Assembly (NCBI RefSeq): GCF_036226505.1
Contig: NZ_CP108484.1
Coordinates: 8,217,501-8,281,500, forward strand
DNA length: 64,000 nt
Origin: Kitasatospora sp. NBC_01246
GTDB taxonomy: Bacteria; Actinomycetota; Actinomycetes; Streptomycetales; Streptomycetaceae
Direction of reading: 5' to 3'
The position numbers were made by a program, and so were the translations under genes. Shown here in pieces: positions 31,071-39,383 of the stretch. Position 1 is the first letter of the stretch. Every line of letters starts with the position of its first letter. The notes below the pieces were generated by a model. The model made no database searches. It was not told where the DNA came from and saw only the letters and a list, made by a program, of their open reading frames with translations.

Positions 31071-33491
31071 TTGAGAGGTTCCCCCCGCAAGGCCGTCGCT
31101 GCAGGTGCGTTGATCGCCGCATCCGCGATGATCGCCGTCACCTTCCCGGCACACGCCGCCCCCGCCCCCGTGTCCGAAGCTCCCGCCCCCGTGTCGGAAG
31201 CCCCCGCCCCCGTGTCCGAAGCTCCCGCCCCCAGGGCCGGTGCCCTCGCGGCGCCGTTGGGCGAGGAGGAGCGGACGGCGCTGCTGGCCGACGCCCAGGA
31301 GCGCCGCGCCGCCACCGCGAAAGCCCTCGGCCTGGGCGCCCAGGAGGAGTTGGTGCCGAAGGCGGTCGCCAGGGACGCGGACGGCACGGTGCACACCCGG
31401 TACGACCGCACCTTCGCCGGACTGCCCGTCCTCGGTGGTGACCTGGTGGTGCACACGGCCGCGAACGGCGCCACCACCGGCGTCGACAAGGCCACCGGCG
31501 CGGCCATCGCGATCGCGCCCGCCCTCGCGGCGGTCACCGCCGAGTCCGCCGACTCCGCCGCCCTGGAGCGCGCCAGGGCCGAGGGGGCGAAGGACGCGAA
31601 GTCCGAGTCCGTCCGCAAGGTGGTCTGGGCGGCCTCCGGCAGCCCGGCGCTCGCCTGGGAGAGCGTCGTCGGCGGTCTGCAGCACGACGGCACCCCCTCC
31701 GAGCTGCACGTGATCACCGACGCGGTGACCGGCGGCAGGCTGTTCGAGTACCAGGACGTGAAGAACGGGGTCGGCAACAGCCAGTACTCCGGTCAGGTCA
31801 CCATCGGCACCGCCGGGTCGGCCGGCGCGTACAGCCTGACCGACAACGCCCGTGGCGGGCACCGGACGTACGACCTGCAGCACCAGGAGACCGACGACAC
31901 GCCGGGCACGCTGTTCACCGACGCGGACGACGTGTGGGGCGACGGCGCCACCGGCAACGCGCAGACCGCCGGTGTGGACGCGCAGTACGGTGCCCAACTG
32001 ACCTGGGACTTCTACCGGAACGTGCTGGGCCGCAACGGCATCAGGAACGACGGCGTCGCCGCCCACAGCCGCGTGCACTACGGCACCTCGTACGTCAACG
32101 CGTACTGGTGGGACGGCTGCTTCTGCATGACGTACGGCGACGGCGAGGGCGATGCCAACCCGCTCACGTCGATCGACGTCGCCGCCCACGAGATGACGCA
32201 CGGCGTCACCTCCGCCACCGCCGACCTCGTCTACGGCAACGAGTCCGGCGGCCTGAACGAGGCCACTTCCGACATCATGGGCACCGCCGTGGAGTTCTGG
32301 GCGAACAACGCCGCCGACCCGGGGGACTACCTGATCGGCGAGAAGATCAACATCGACGGCGACGGCAAGCCGCTGCGCTACCAGGACCAGCCCTCCAAGG
32401 ACGGCTACTCCAAGGACTACTGGTACTCCGGCGTGGGGTCCGAGGACGTCCACTTCTCCTCGGGCGTGGCCAACCACTGGTTCTACCTGGCCTCCGAGGG
32501 CAGCGGCGCCAAGCGGGTCAACGGCGTGAACTACGACTCGCCGACCCACGACGGCCTGCCGGTCAACCCGGTCGGCCGCGACGCCGCCACCAGGATCTGG
32601 TACCGGGCGCTGAGCACCCACATGACCTCCACCACCGACTACGCCGCCGCCCGTACGGCCACCCTCAAGGCGGCCGCCGACCTCTACGGCGCCACGAGTC
32701 CGACCTACAAGAACGCCGCCAACGCGTGGGCCGCGGTCAACGTCGGCGCGCGCCTCACCCAGGGCGTGACGGTCACCAACCCCGGTGACCAGGTCACCAG
32801 GACCGGTACGGCCGTGAGCCTGCAGACCAAGGCCGTCAGCAGCAATCCCGGCGCCCTGGCCTACTCGGCCACCGGGCTGCCCGCCGGCCTGACGATCAAC
32901 GCCGTTACCGGCCGGATCACCGGCACCCCCACCGCTCAGGCCGAGAGCACCGTGACGCTCACCGTCAAGGACTCCACCGGCGCGCTGGACGTCGTGTCGT
33001 TCCTCTGGACCACCTACACCCTCGGTCAGTGCGCGACGTCCCAGCGACTCGCCAACCCCGGCTTCGAGTCGGGCCCGACGGCCTGGTTCGCCTCCGGCGC
33101 CCGGGTGATCGACTCCACCAATCCCTACACCGCGCCGCGCAGCGGCAGCTGGAAGGCGTTCCTGGACGGCTACGGGAGCACCCACACCGACACGCTGTCC
33201 CAGACGGTGTACATTCCCTGGGGGTGCCGGGCCACCCTCGGCTTCTGGGTGGACATCACCACCGACGAGGGCACCAGGAGCATCCCCTACGACAAGCTCA
33301 CCGTGCAGGCCGGGGACACCGTGCTGGCCACCTACTCCAACCTGGACGCCACCACCGGCTACGTCCGCAGGAGCGTCGACCTCTCCGCATACGCCGGTCA
33401 GTACGTCAACCTGCGGTTCGTGGGGTCGGAGGACCTCGCCGCCCGGACCACGTTCCTGATCGACGACACCTCGGTCGACCTCGGTAACTGA
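31071..33491 (+). CDS. Secreted M4-family (thermolysin-like) metalloprotease with C-terminal accessory domains
   Basis: 806 residues from a TTG at 31071, chosen for AGGAG at 31061-31065 and the signal peptide that follows directly (RGSPRKAVAAGALIAASAMIAVTFPAHA). Then come a PAPVSEA repeat, an FTP/PepSY propeptide (TRYDRTFAGLPVLGGDLVVH) and the catalytic domain with HEMTH at 373-377, GGLNEATSD supplying the third zinc ligand, and ANHWFYLASEG in the C-terminal lobe. After it lie an immunoglobulin-like putative Ig domain (GLPAGLTINAVTGRITGTPT) and a carbohydrate-binding-like beta domain to the end. It is an extracellular endopeptidase, autoprocessed, with its own terminator. Confidence 0.9.
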   Translation: MRGSPRKAVAAGALIAASAMIAVTFPAHAAPAPVSEAPAPVSEAPAPVSEAPAPRAGALAAPLGEEERTALLADAQERRAATAKALGLGAQEELVPKAVARDADGTVHTRYDRTFAGLPVLGGDLVVHTAANGATTGVDKATGAAIAIAPALAAVTAESADSAALERARAEGAKDAKSESVRKVVWAASGSPALAWESVVGGLQHDGTPSELHVITDAVTGGRLFEYQDVKNGVGNSQYSGQVTIGTAGSAGAYSLTDNARGGHRTYDLQHQETDDTPGTLFTDADDVWGDGATGNAQTAGVDAQYGAQLTWDFYRNVLGRNGIRNDGVAAHSRVHYGTSYVNAYWWDGCFCMTYGDGEGDANPLTSIDVAAHEMTHGVTSATADLVYGNESGGLNEATSDIMGTAVEFWANNAADPGDYLIGEKINIDGDGKPLRYQDQPSKDGYSKDYWYSGVGSEDVHFSSGVANHWFYLASEGSGAKRVNGVNYDSPTHDGLPVNPVGRDAATRIWYRALSTHMTSTTDYAAARTATLKAAADLYGATSPTYKNAANAWAAVNVGARLTQGVTVTNPGDQVTRTGTAVSLQTKAVSSNPGALAYSATGLPAGLTINAVTGRITGTPTAQAESTVTLTVKDSTGALDVVSFLWTTYTLGQCATSQRLANPGFESGPTAWFASGARVIDSTNPYTAPRSGSWKAFLDGYGSTHTDTLSQTVYIPWGCRATLGFWVDITTDEGTRSIPYDKLTVQAGDTVLATYSNLDATTGYVRRSVDLSAYAGQYVNLRFVGSEDLAARTTFLIDDTSVDLGN
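31161..31223 (+). repeat. Three 21-bp tandem repeats encoding PAPVSEA
   Basis: Units start at 31161, 31182 and 31203 and differ at only two or three bases. They encode the linker between signal peptide and propeptide of the M4 protease; unit number may vary between strains. Confidence 0.8.
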
Positions 33492-33580
33492 ACCGTCCGC
33501 CCGGACGGTTCCGCCGGCCAGTGACGGGCCGGTGCACCGGGGTGCAGGGCGAGGCCCGGCCCGGCGGGGCCGGGCCTCGC
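33491..33580. terminator. Double terminator after the protease
   Basis: A 9-bp hairpin (33491-33499 with 33502-33510) directly at the stop codon, then a perfect 14-bp hairpin (33549-33562 with 33567-33580, GGCG loop). The second also serves the convergent solute-binding gene. Confidence 0.75.
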
Positions 33581-33605
33581 TCCGCGCACCGGTCGGTGCG
33601 GCCGG

Positions 33606-34748
33606 TCATTTCGGTACGGCGGTGGGCCAGTTGTTCTTGACGACGGTCTGCGCCTTCGCCACCTGGGACTCCTTCGGGAAGGCCGGGGTGCCCTCCACCG
33701 TCGGCAGTTTCGCGGCGAGCGCGGTGTCGAGGGTGCCGTTCTTGGCCATGGCGTCCATCAGGACCGGGCGGGCGAAGTCCACCAGCCGCAGGTTCTGGCC
33801 CTCGGGGGAGGCGAGGTACTCCTCCCAGAGGCGGGCGGCGGCCGGGTGCGGGGCGTCCTTGTTGACGGCCTGCGCGTAGTACTGGGAGAAGCTGCCGTCG
33901 AACGGGATGGAGACCCTCCAGTCCACGCCCGCCGGGCGCAGCTGGTCGACGTGCTGGAGGTTGAGGAAGTCCCACTCGATGCTGATCGGCGTCTTCCCGG
34001 TGGTGATCGCGGTCAGGTCGGAGTTGGCGTGACTGAAGTTGCCGGCCTCGTTCAGCCGGGCGAAGAAGTCGATGCCGGGCTGGATGTCGTCGAACGACCC
34101 GCCGTTCGCCAGGGCCACGGCGTACACGGCGGCGAAGGCCGACCCGGCGCTGGTGGGTTCGCCGGTGAACGCGATCATGCCCCTGTACTGCGGGTCGAAC
34201 AGCTCGGCGAAGGAGTTCGGGCAGGTCTTCACCCGGTGGGCGTCGCAGCCGATGGAGACGTAACCGCCGTAGCTGTTGTACCAGCGGGCCCGGTGGTCCT
34301 TCTGGGCGGCGGGTATCTGGTCGTACCCGGCCGTGCGGTACGGGGCCAGCAGGCCCTCTGCGGCCGCGGACTGGGCGAAGGAGTCGCCGAGGTCGAGCAC
34401 GTCGGGCGCGCCGGGCTGCCCCTTGAGCCGCTTGATGTCGTCGATCTCCTGCTGGCTGGAGCCCTCCGGGTTGTCGTTGACGACCCTGATCCCGTACTTC
34501 TTCGAGAACCCGTCCATCAGGCCGCCGTAGTTCGCCCAGTGGGGGAGCAGCGTGGTGGTGTTGAGCTGGCCCTCCGCCTGCGCCTGCCGGACCAGCTCGT
34601 CCATGCCGCCGATGTCCTGGGCGGAGGCGGAGCGGGCCGCCGCCACCGGCGTGCCGGCGCTCTGGCCGCCGCAGCCGGCGAGTCCGACGGTCACCAGGGT
34701 CAGGCAGGCGGCGAGAGCGGCCAGGTGGCTTCGACGAGGTGTGACCAC
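33606..34748 (-). CDS. Extracellular solute-binding lipoprotein (orphan ABC substrate-binding protein)
   Basis: 380 residues from a GTG at 34748 with GGAGG five bases upstream. The signal peptide ends in the lipobox LAGC. The mature protein has the periplasmic-binding-protein type II pattern: GMDELVRQAQAEGQLNTTTLLPHWANYGGLMDGFSKKYGIRV, APDVLDLGDSFAQSAAAEGLLAPY, and EWDFLNLQHVDQL. It is closest to the PotD/AfuA-like polyamine, iron or thiamine binders. Two cysteines (IGCDAHRVKTC) could form a disulfide. No permease or ATPase gene adjoins it, so it either feeds a transporter encoded elsewhere or has a sensory role. Confidence 0.75.
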   Translation of the reverse strand: MVTPRRSHLAALAACLTLVTVGLAGCGGQSAGTPVAAARSASAQDIGGMDELVRQAQAEGQLNTTTLLPHWANYGGLMDGFSKKYGIRVVNDNPEGSSQQEIDDIKRLKGQPGAPDVLDLGDSFAQSAAAEGLLAPYRTAGYDQIPAAQKDHRARWYNSYGGYVSIGCDAHRVKTCPNSFAELFDPQYRGMIAFTGEPTSAGSAFAAVYAVALANGGSFDDIQPGIDFFARLNEAGNFSHANSDLTAITTGKTPISIEWDFLNLQHVDQLRPAGVDWRVSIPFDGSFSQYYAQAVNKDAPHPAAARLWEEYLASPEGQNLRLVDFARPVLMDAMAKNGTLDTALAAKLPTVEGTPAFPKESQVAKAQTVVKNNWPTAVPK

Positions 34749-35103
34749 GACGCCTCCAGAAGGAGTGCAGGGAAGTTCGGGGGCCGGGCCGCCGCCGGAA
34801 GGGCGGGGGCGGCGAGGTCTCGGCGGGGGCCCGGTGCCGGGCGGCGGGGTGTCCGGCGACCCGTGGACCCACGGGTCCCGCGTCCGGCCCGTGGGCCGGG
34901 TGTCGCCGACCGGAGGACTGCCGACCGCGGGGTCGCCCGGCCGGGCCACGGAGCCTGCGGCCGGTTCCGATGTGGTGACGATGAGTTACGGATCCCGGGT
35001 CGCGGTGACGCTGAGTACCAGACTACCGGTCCGGTGGGCGGTTCCGCCGGAAATGGCCGGCCGGCCTCACGAATCCCCGCCCGACCCCGCCCCGTGACCG
35101 GCC
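34749..35103. other. Non-coding stretch
   Basis: 355 bp between two minus-strand genes. It must contain the promoter of the solute-binding gene; TAGTCT near 35024 on the minus strand is the only A/T-containing box I see. No gene or strong hairpin. Confidence 0.3.
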
Positions 35104-37941
35104 TCAGAGCTCGATGTCGTCCCAGGAGCCCAGCAGCATGGCGCCCAGCGCCTCCTCGTCCTGCGCCCCGCCGCTGTCGAGCGTCTGGGAGGCCCAGATG
35201 GTCTTGCCCCGCGGGGAGTACCGGGTGCCCCAGTGCTGGGCGTACTGGGCGACGAGGAACAGGCCGCGGCCGCCCTCGTCGGTGTCCTTGGCCCGGCGGA
35301 TGTGCGGGGCGGTGCTGCTGCCGTCGGAGACCTCGCAGACCAGCGTCTGGGTGAGGAGCAGCCGCACCCCGACCGGGTCCTTGCCGTAGCGGACGGCGTT
35401 GGTGATCAGTTCGCTGAGGATGAGCTCGGTGCCGAAGGAGATGTGCTCCAGGCCCCACTCCGCCAGCTTGCGGGCACAGGCGTTGCGCACCGGGCCGACC
35501 GCGGCCGGGTCCCGGGCCACCTCCCACTCGGCGACGTGGTCGCGCTCCAGCAGCCGGGTCCGCGCCACCAGCAGCGCGACGTCGTCGTCCGGTCGGCCGG
35601 GCGGCAGCGTCGCCATCACGGCGGCGCAGACGGCCTCCGGCGAGGAGTCCGCCCCGCCGACGGTCGTCCGCAGCTCCTCCAGTGCCGCGTCCACGTCGCG
35701 GGTGCGGTCGCCGAGCAGCCCGTCGGTGTAGAGGACCAGCCGGGAGCCCTCGGGCACGGTCAGCTCGGCGGTCTCCACGGGCAGGCCGGCGCCGAGGCCC
35801 AGCGGCGGGGAGACCGGTGGGCGCAGGAACGTCACCGTCCCGTCGGCGTGGGCCACGGCGGGCGGCAGGTGACCGGCGGTGGCCGCGGTGACCTGCCCGG
35901 ACACGGAGTCGTAGACCACGTAGAGGCAGGTGGCGCCGGTGATCGCCTGGACGCTGGTCTCGCTGTCCTCGTCCTGGACGTCGATCCGGGAGACGAGCTC
36001 GTCCAGGTGGCCGAGCAACTCGTCGGGGGGCAGGTCCAGCGCCGAGAAGTTGTGGATGGCGATGCGCAGCCGGCCCATGGTGGCCGCGGCGTGCAGTCCG
36101 TGCCCCACCACGTCGCCGACCACCAGTGCGACCCGGGCGCCGGGCAGCGGGATCACGTCGAACCAGTCGCCGCCGGCCCCGGCCTGCGCGGGCAGGTAGC
36201 GGTGGGCCACCTCCAGGGCCTGCTGCTCCGGCATGCCGCGGGGCATCAGGCTGCGCTGCAGGCTCACCGCCATGGCGTGTTCGCGGGTGTAGCGCCGCGC
36301 GTTGTCGATGCACACCGCGGCGCGGCCGGCGACCTCCTCGGCGAAGGAGAGGTCCTCCTGGTCGAACGGCAGTGAGGCCCCGGCGCGCCAGAAGTTCACC
36401 AGACCGAGCACCACCCCGCGGGCCTGCAGGGGCACCACCGCGAGCGAGTGGATCCCGTAGTCGAGGATCTGCTGGGCGCGTTCGGGGTCCTGGGAGCGCC
36501 AGCCGCTGGAGCCGGCCAGGTCCGGCTCCACGACGGATCGCCCGTCGTGCACGCTGGCCGCCATGGGCGTGTCGGGCGCGAACCGGATCAGCTTGCCGAC
36601 CGGGTAGAGCGGGTGGTCCTCGGCCAGCCCGGCGACCGCGCTGCGGCGCAGCCGGACGCTGGCCCCGTCCGGCTCCTCGCCGCGCAGCACGGCGTCGCGC
36701 AACTCGACGGTGACGACGTCGGCGAACCCGGGGACGGCGACCTGGGCGAGCTCCTCGGCGGTGCGCACCACGTCCAGCGTGGAGCCGATCCGCATCCCGG
36801 CGTCGTAGAGCAGCCGCAGTCGCCCCCGGGCCACCTCCGCCCGGCCGGACAGCGCGCGCAGCTCGGTGGTGTCGCGCAGGGTCACCACGTTGGTGCGGTG
36901 CACGCCGAAGGGGGTGGTGGAGCGCTTGTTGAGGGCCAGCAGGCGGTCCGCCGCCAGGTGGACCTCGTCGCTGGCGATCCGGTCCGAACTCAGCAGGTCG
37001 GCGGTGCGGGCGTCCAGCCCCAGGTCGCCGATCCGGCGTCCCTCCGCGTCGGGCGGGAGGTCCAGCAGCCGCCTGGCCTCGTCGTTGGCGAGCAGCAGCC
37101 GGTCGTCGTCGCCGGTGATGAGCACGCCCTCCCGCACGGCGTGCAGGACGGCGTCGTGGTGTTCGTACATCCGGGTCATCTCGGCCGGGCCCAGGCCTCG
37201 GGTCTGCCGGCGCAGCCGGTGGCTCACCAGGGCGGCGCCGCAGGCGGCCAGCGCGACGGCCACGCCGGCGCCGGCCAGGAAGAGGGGCAGCTGCCGGTTC
37301 ACCGAGTGCTGCACCGATTCCACCGTGACCGGGACGGAGACGATCGCGACCACCTTGCCCGAGGGGTCCTTGACGGGGGCGGCCGAGATCACCGACGGGC
37401 CCAGTACTCCGTTGAAGGTCCGGGTGAAGGAGATGCCCTGCGCCGCCTGGGCGTACGGACCGATGACGTGCTTGCCGATCTGCGAGGTGTCGCTGTGGGT
37501 GAGGGTGATCCCGTCCAGCTTGTACACGATGATGGCGTCGACGCCGGCGGCCTTGCGGGCCTCCTCGGCGAGGGGCTGCAGCGTCGCGCTGGGATCGTCG
37601 CTGTCCAGGGCCTCCAGGAGGCCCGGGGCGTGCGCGAAGGACTGGGCGGCGGCGACGGTGCGGTCCCGGGCGTCGGCCAGGGTCTCGCGCCGGGTCTGCA
37701 GGACGAGGGCCACCAGCGCCCCGGCGATGAGCAGGATCACCAGGAGCAGCTGGAGGAAGAAGACCTCCTGGGCGAAGCTGCGGGTGGCCGGCCCGGTCCG
37801 GCCGGCGAACGGGCGCGACCCGGCTGCCGACTCGCCCGTCGACTCCGGGGCGGTGGCCTCGGTCCGGGGCGGTGCGGTGGCGCCGGGCTTTCCGGAGCGA
37901 CGGGTGAACCATCGCCGGAAAATGCCCGAATTTACGCTCAT
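35104..37941 (-). CDS. Membrane sensor with PAS, GAF, SpoIIE-type PP2C phosphatase and HATPase domains
   Basis: 945 residues from the ATG at 37941. Order: cytoplasmic N-terminus; helix VFFLQLLLVILLIAGALVALVLQ (about 62-84); extracytoplasmic Cache-like sensor (85-225); helix LFLAGAGVAVALAACGAALV; PAS (YEHHDAVLHAVREGVLITGDDDRLLLANDEARRLL); GAF (about 400-560); SpoIIE/PP2C with GGDWFDVIPLPGARVALVVGDVVGHGLHAA, LYTDGLLGDR and GRPDDDVALLVAR; and an RsbW-like HATPase (LILSELITNAVRYG, DEGGRGLFLVAQYA). It would dephosphorylate anti-anti-sigma factors and may phosphorylate them, linking an external signal to an alternative sigma factor. It is divergent from an ECF sigma gene. Confidence 0.85.
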   Translation of the reverse strand: MSVNSGIFRRWFTRRSGKPGATAPPRTEATAPESTGESAAGSRPFAGRTGPATRSFAQEVFFLQLLLVILLIAGALVALVLQTRRETLADARDRTVAAAQSFAHAPGLLEALDSDDPSATLQPLAEEARKAAGVDAIIVYKLDGITLTHSDTSQIGKHVIGPYAQAAQGISFTRTFNGVLGPSVISAAPVKDPSGKVVAIVSVPVTVESVQHSVNRQLPLFLAGAGVAVALAACGAALVSHRLRRQTRGLGPAEMTRMYEHHDAVLHAVREGVLITGDDDRLLLANDEARRLLDLPPDAEGRRIGDLGLDARTADLLSSDRIASDEVHLAADRLLALNKRSTTPFGVHRTNVVTLRDTTELRALSGRAEVARGRLRLLYDAGMRIGSTLDVVRTAEELAQVAVPGFADVVTVELRDAVLRGEEPDGASVRLRRSAVAGLAEDHPLYPVGKLIRFAPDTPMAASVHDGRSVVEPDLAGSSGWRSQDPERAQQILDYGIHSLAVVPLQARGVVLGLVNFWRAGASLPFDQEDLSFAEEVAGRAAVCIDNARRYTREHAMAVSLQRSLMPRGMPEQQALEVAHRYLPAQAGAGGDWFDVIPLPGARVALVVGDVVGHGLHAAATMGRLRIAIHNFSALDLPPDELLGHLDELVSRIDVQDEDSETSVQAITGATCLYVVYDSVSGQVTAATAGHLPPAVAHADGTVTFLRPPVSPPLGLGAGLPVETAELTVPEGSRLVLYTDGLLGDRTRDVDAALEELRTTVGGADSSPEAVCAAVMATLPPGRPDDDVALLVARTRLLERDHVAEWEVARDPAAVGPVRNACARKLAEWGLEHISFGTELILSELITNAVRYGKDPVGVRLLLTQTLVCEVSDGSSTAPHIRRAKDTDEGGRGLFLVAQYAQHWGTRYSPRGKTIWASQTLDSGGAQDEEALGAMLLGSWDDIEL

Positions 37942-38107
37942 ACCCCCTTTTATCCTGGTTTCCGCAGAACTGGCAAGGAAATCGTGACCGCCCGGTCCCT
38001 CCTGGGGGGCGGCTGCGGCTGCGCGGGCTGCCGGCGTGCTCCCGGTGTCCTCTCGGTGTCCTCCCGGGCACGGTCGGCGACGCGGCGCCGACCCCGGGCG
38101 GCGCGCG

Positions 38108-38127
38108 CACAAAACGCTGCACAAACG
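38108..38127 (+). repeat. Direct repeat GCACAAA(A)CG in the divergent promoter region
   Basis: GCACAAAACG at 38108-38117 and GCACAAACG at 38119-38127, an 11-bp period in the region between the phosphatase and sigma genes. CarH/LitR-type regulators bind tandem ACA-containing repeats of about 11 bp, so this is a possible site; the match is loose. Confidence 0.3.
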
Positions 38128-38170
38128 ATTCGACTGGGCCGATGGAGCGGAATCGCTGCAGCGTGGAGAC

Positions 38171-38776
38171 GTGACCCCACCCACGCGGACCTGTGTCGGC
38201 GTCCCCCTCCAGCGGGCGGCGCCGGCCGGCGACGACCTGCCACGGCTCCTGGCCCGCTCGGCGCGCGGCGACGAGGCGGCGTTCGAGCAGCTGTACCGCG
38301 CGGTCGCCGGGCCGGTGTACGGAACCGCGCTGCGGACGCTGCGCGATCCGGCCCACGCCGAGGAGGTCGCCCAGGAGGTCCTGTTCGAAGTGTGGCGCAC
38401 CGCCGCGGCCTACCGGCCCGAGCGCGGGTCGGTGCTGACGTGGGTGCTGACCATCGCGCACCACCGGGCCGTGGACCGCGCCCGCGCCGCCCGGGCGGCC
38501 ACCGAGCGCGACCGGAGCCTCGCCCGCCGGGACGCCACGGAGGCCGACCCGCCGGACGAACAGGCCGTCCGCTCGCTGGACCGGCTGCGGGTCCGGTCGG
38601 CACTCGCGGGTCTGAGCGGCGTCCAGCGCGAGGCGGTGGTGCTGGCCTACTTCGGCGGGTACTCGCAGCGCGAGATCGCGCACCGGCTGGAGGTGCCGCT
38701 GGGCACCGTCAAGACCCGGATCCGCGACGGTCTGACCCGGCTCCGGGCCGCGTTCGCACGGCCGGACCGGGGCGGA
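38171..38776 (+). CDS. ECF-type sigma factor (SigK/LitS-like); no stop codon at its expected end
   Basis: From a GTG at 38171 (GGAG just upstream). Region 2 is FEQLYRAVAGPVYGTALRTLRDPAHAEEVAQEVLFEVWRTAAAYRPERGSVLTWVLTIAHHRAVDRAR; region 4 is LAGLSGVQREAVVLAYFGGYSQREIAHRLEVPLGTVKTRIRDGLTRLRAAF. Homologues end close to 38760, but here the frame continues; the end given is where sigma homology stops. Beyond about 38960, A- and T-ending codons become common, as in non-coding DNA. Next to a LitR-type gene it is the likely LitS-like sigma that transcribes the light-stress operon downstream. Confidence 0.75.
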
Positions 38777-39164
38777 GCGCGCCCGGGGGGAGTGCCGGCC
38801 CAGCCGTCCCCCGGCACCGGCCGCCCGGGCCGGTCACCGGCCGGGAGCGGCCCGCGATCGCCGGAAGCGGGCCGAGGCGCCGCGCCGGCAGGGATCCGCC
38901 CGCGCCCGCCGGCGGGCCCGCCGGCTCCGGCCGCGCACAACGGTGCGGGAACGCTGCGCCGGGCGGCGGAGTGCCGTGCGGGAGAGCATGGAAGCGTCAC
39001 TTCTGACGACGGGCCACCGTCGGTGGCCGTCGCCACCGGGCGTCCGCGGCCGCGTATACGGTTGACCACGCGAGCCCCTACGCGCACGCGAGCACCTACC
39101 CGATGCCCGGGGCGGCAGCGCTCCGACGCAGGCCCACGCACCGTCCCACCAGCGGGAGGACATC

Positions 39165-39383
39165 ATGACTCTCGACCACCGCACCCCCGCGCACGAACGC
39201 CCCGTGCCCGCGAGCCCGCCCACCGAGACGCCCGAGTGCGAGTCGTCGACCTGCGCGGGCATCTCCACCCCGGAGTCGACCGAGCTGCACACGGCCTGGC
39301 CCGGCTGGATCCCCCTCCTGGTGATCACCGTGCTGGTGGTCTGCTGCGTCGGCTTCGCGGTGGGGAGGATCGGGGGATGGTGA
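39165..39383 (+). CDS. 72-residue single-pass membrane protein, cysteine-containing
   Basis: ATG with an excellent GGGAGGA site at 39154-39160. A polar proline-rich N-terminal half with PECESSTCAG, then a membrane helix WIPLLVITVLVVCCVGFAVG near the C-terminus. The stop overlaps the LitR start (ATG at 39377), so translation is probably coupled. Two N-terminal cysteines and two in the membrane suggest redox sensitivity, and the position between the sigma gene and litR would suit a small modulator such as an anti-sigma-like factor, but no known domain is visible. Confidence 0.65.
   Translation: MTLDHRTPAHERPVPASPPTETPECESSTCAGISTPESTELHTAWPGWIPLLVITVLVVCCVGFAVGRIGGW

Noticed and set aside
34700..38683. 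1327-codon minus-strand open frame covering the phosphatase
   Set aside because: It is a shadow frame of the SpoIIE-type gene in another reading frame; Arg/Gly/Pro repeats without domain structure.
36448..39006. 852-codon plus-strand open frame opposite the phosphatase and over the sigma gene
   Set aside because: No ribosome site or domain; the sigma factor is encoded in a different frame of the same region.
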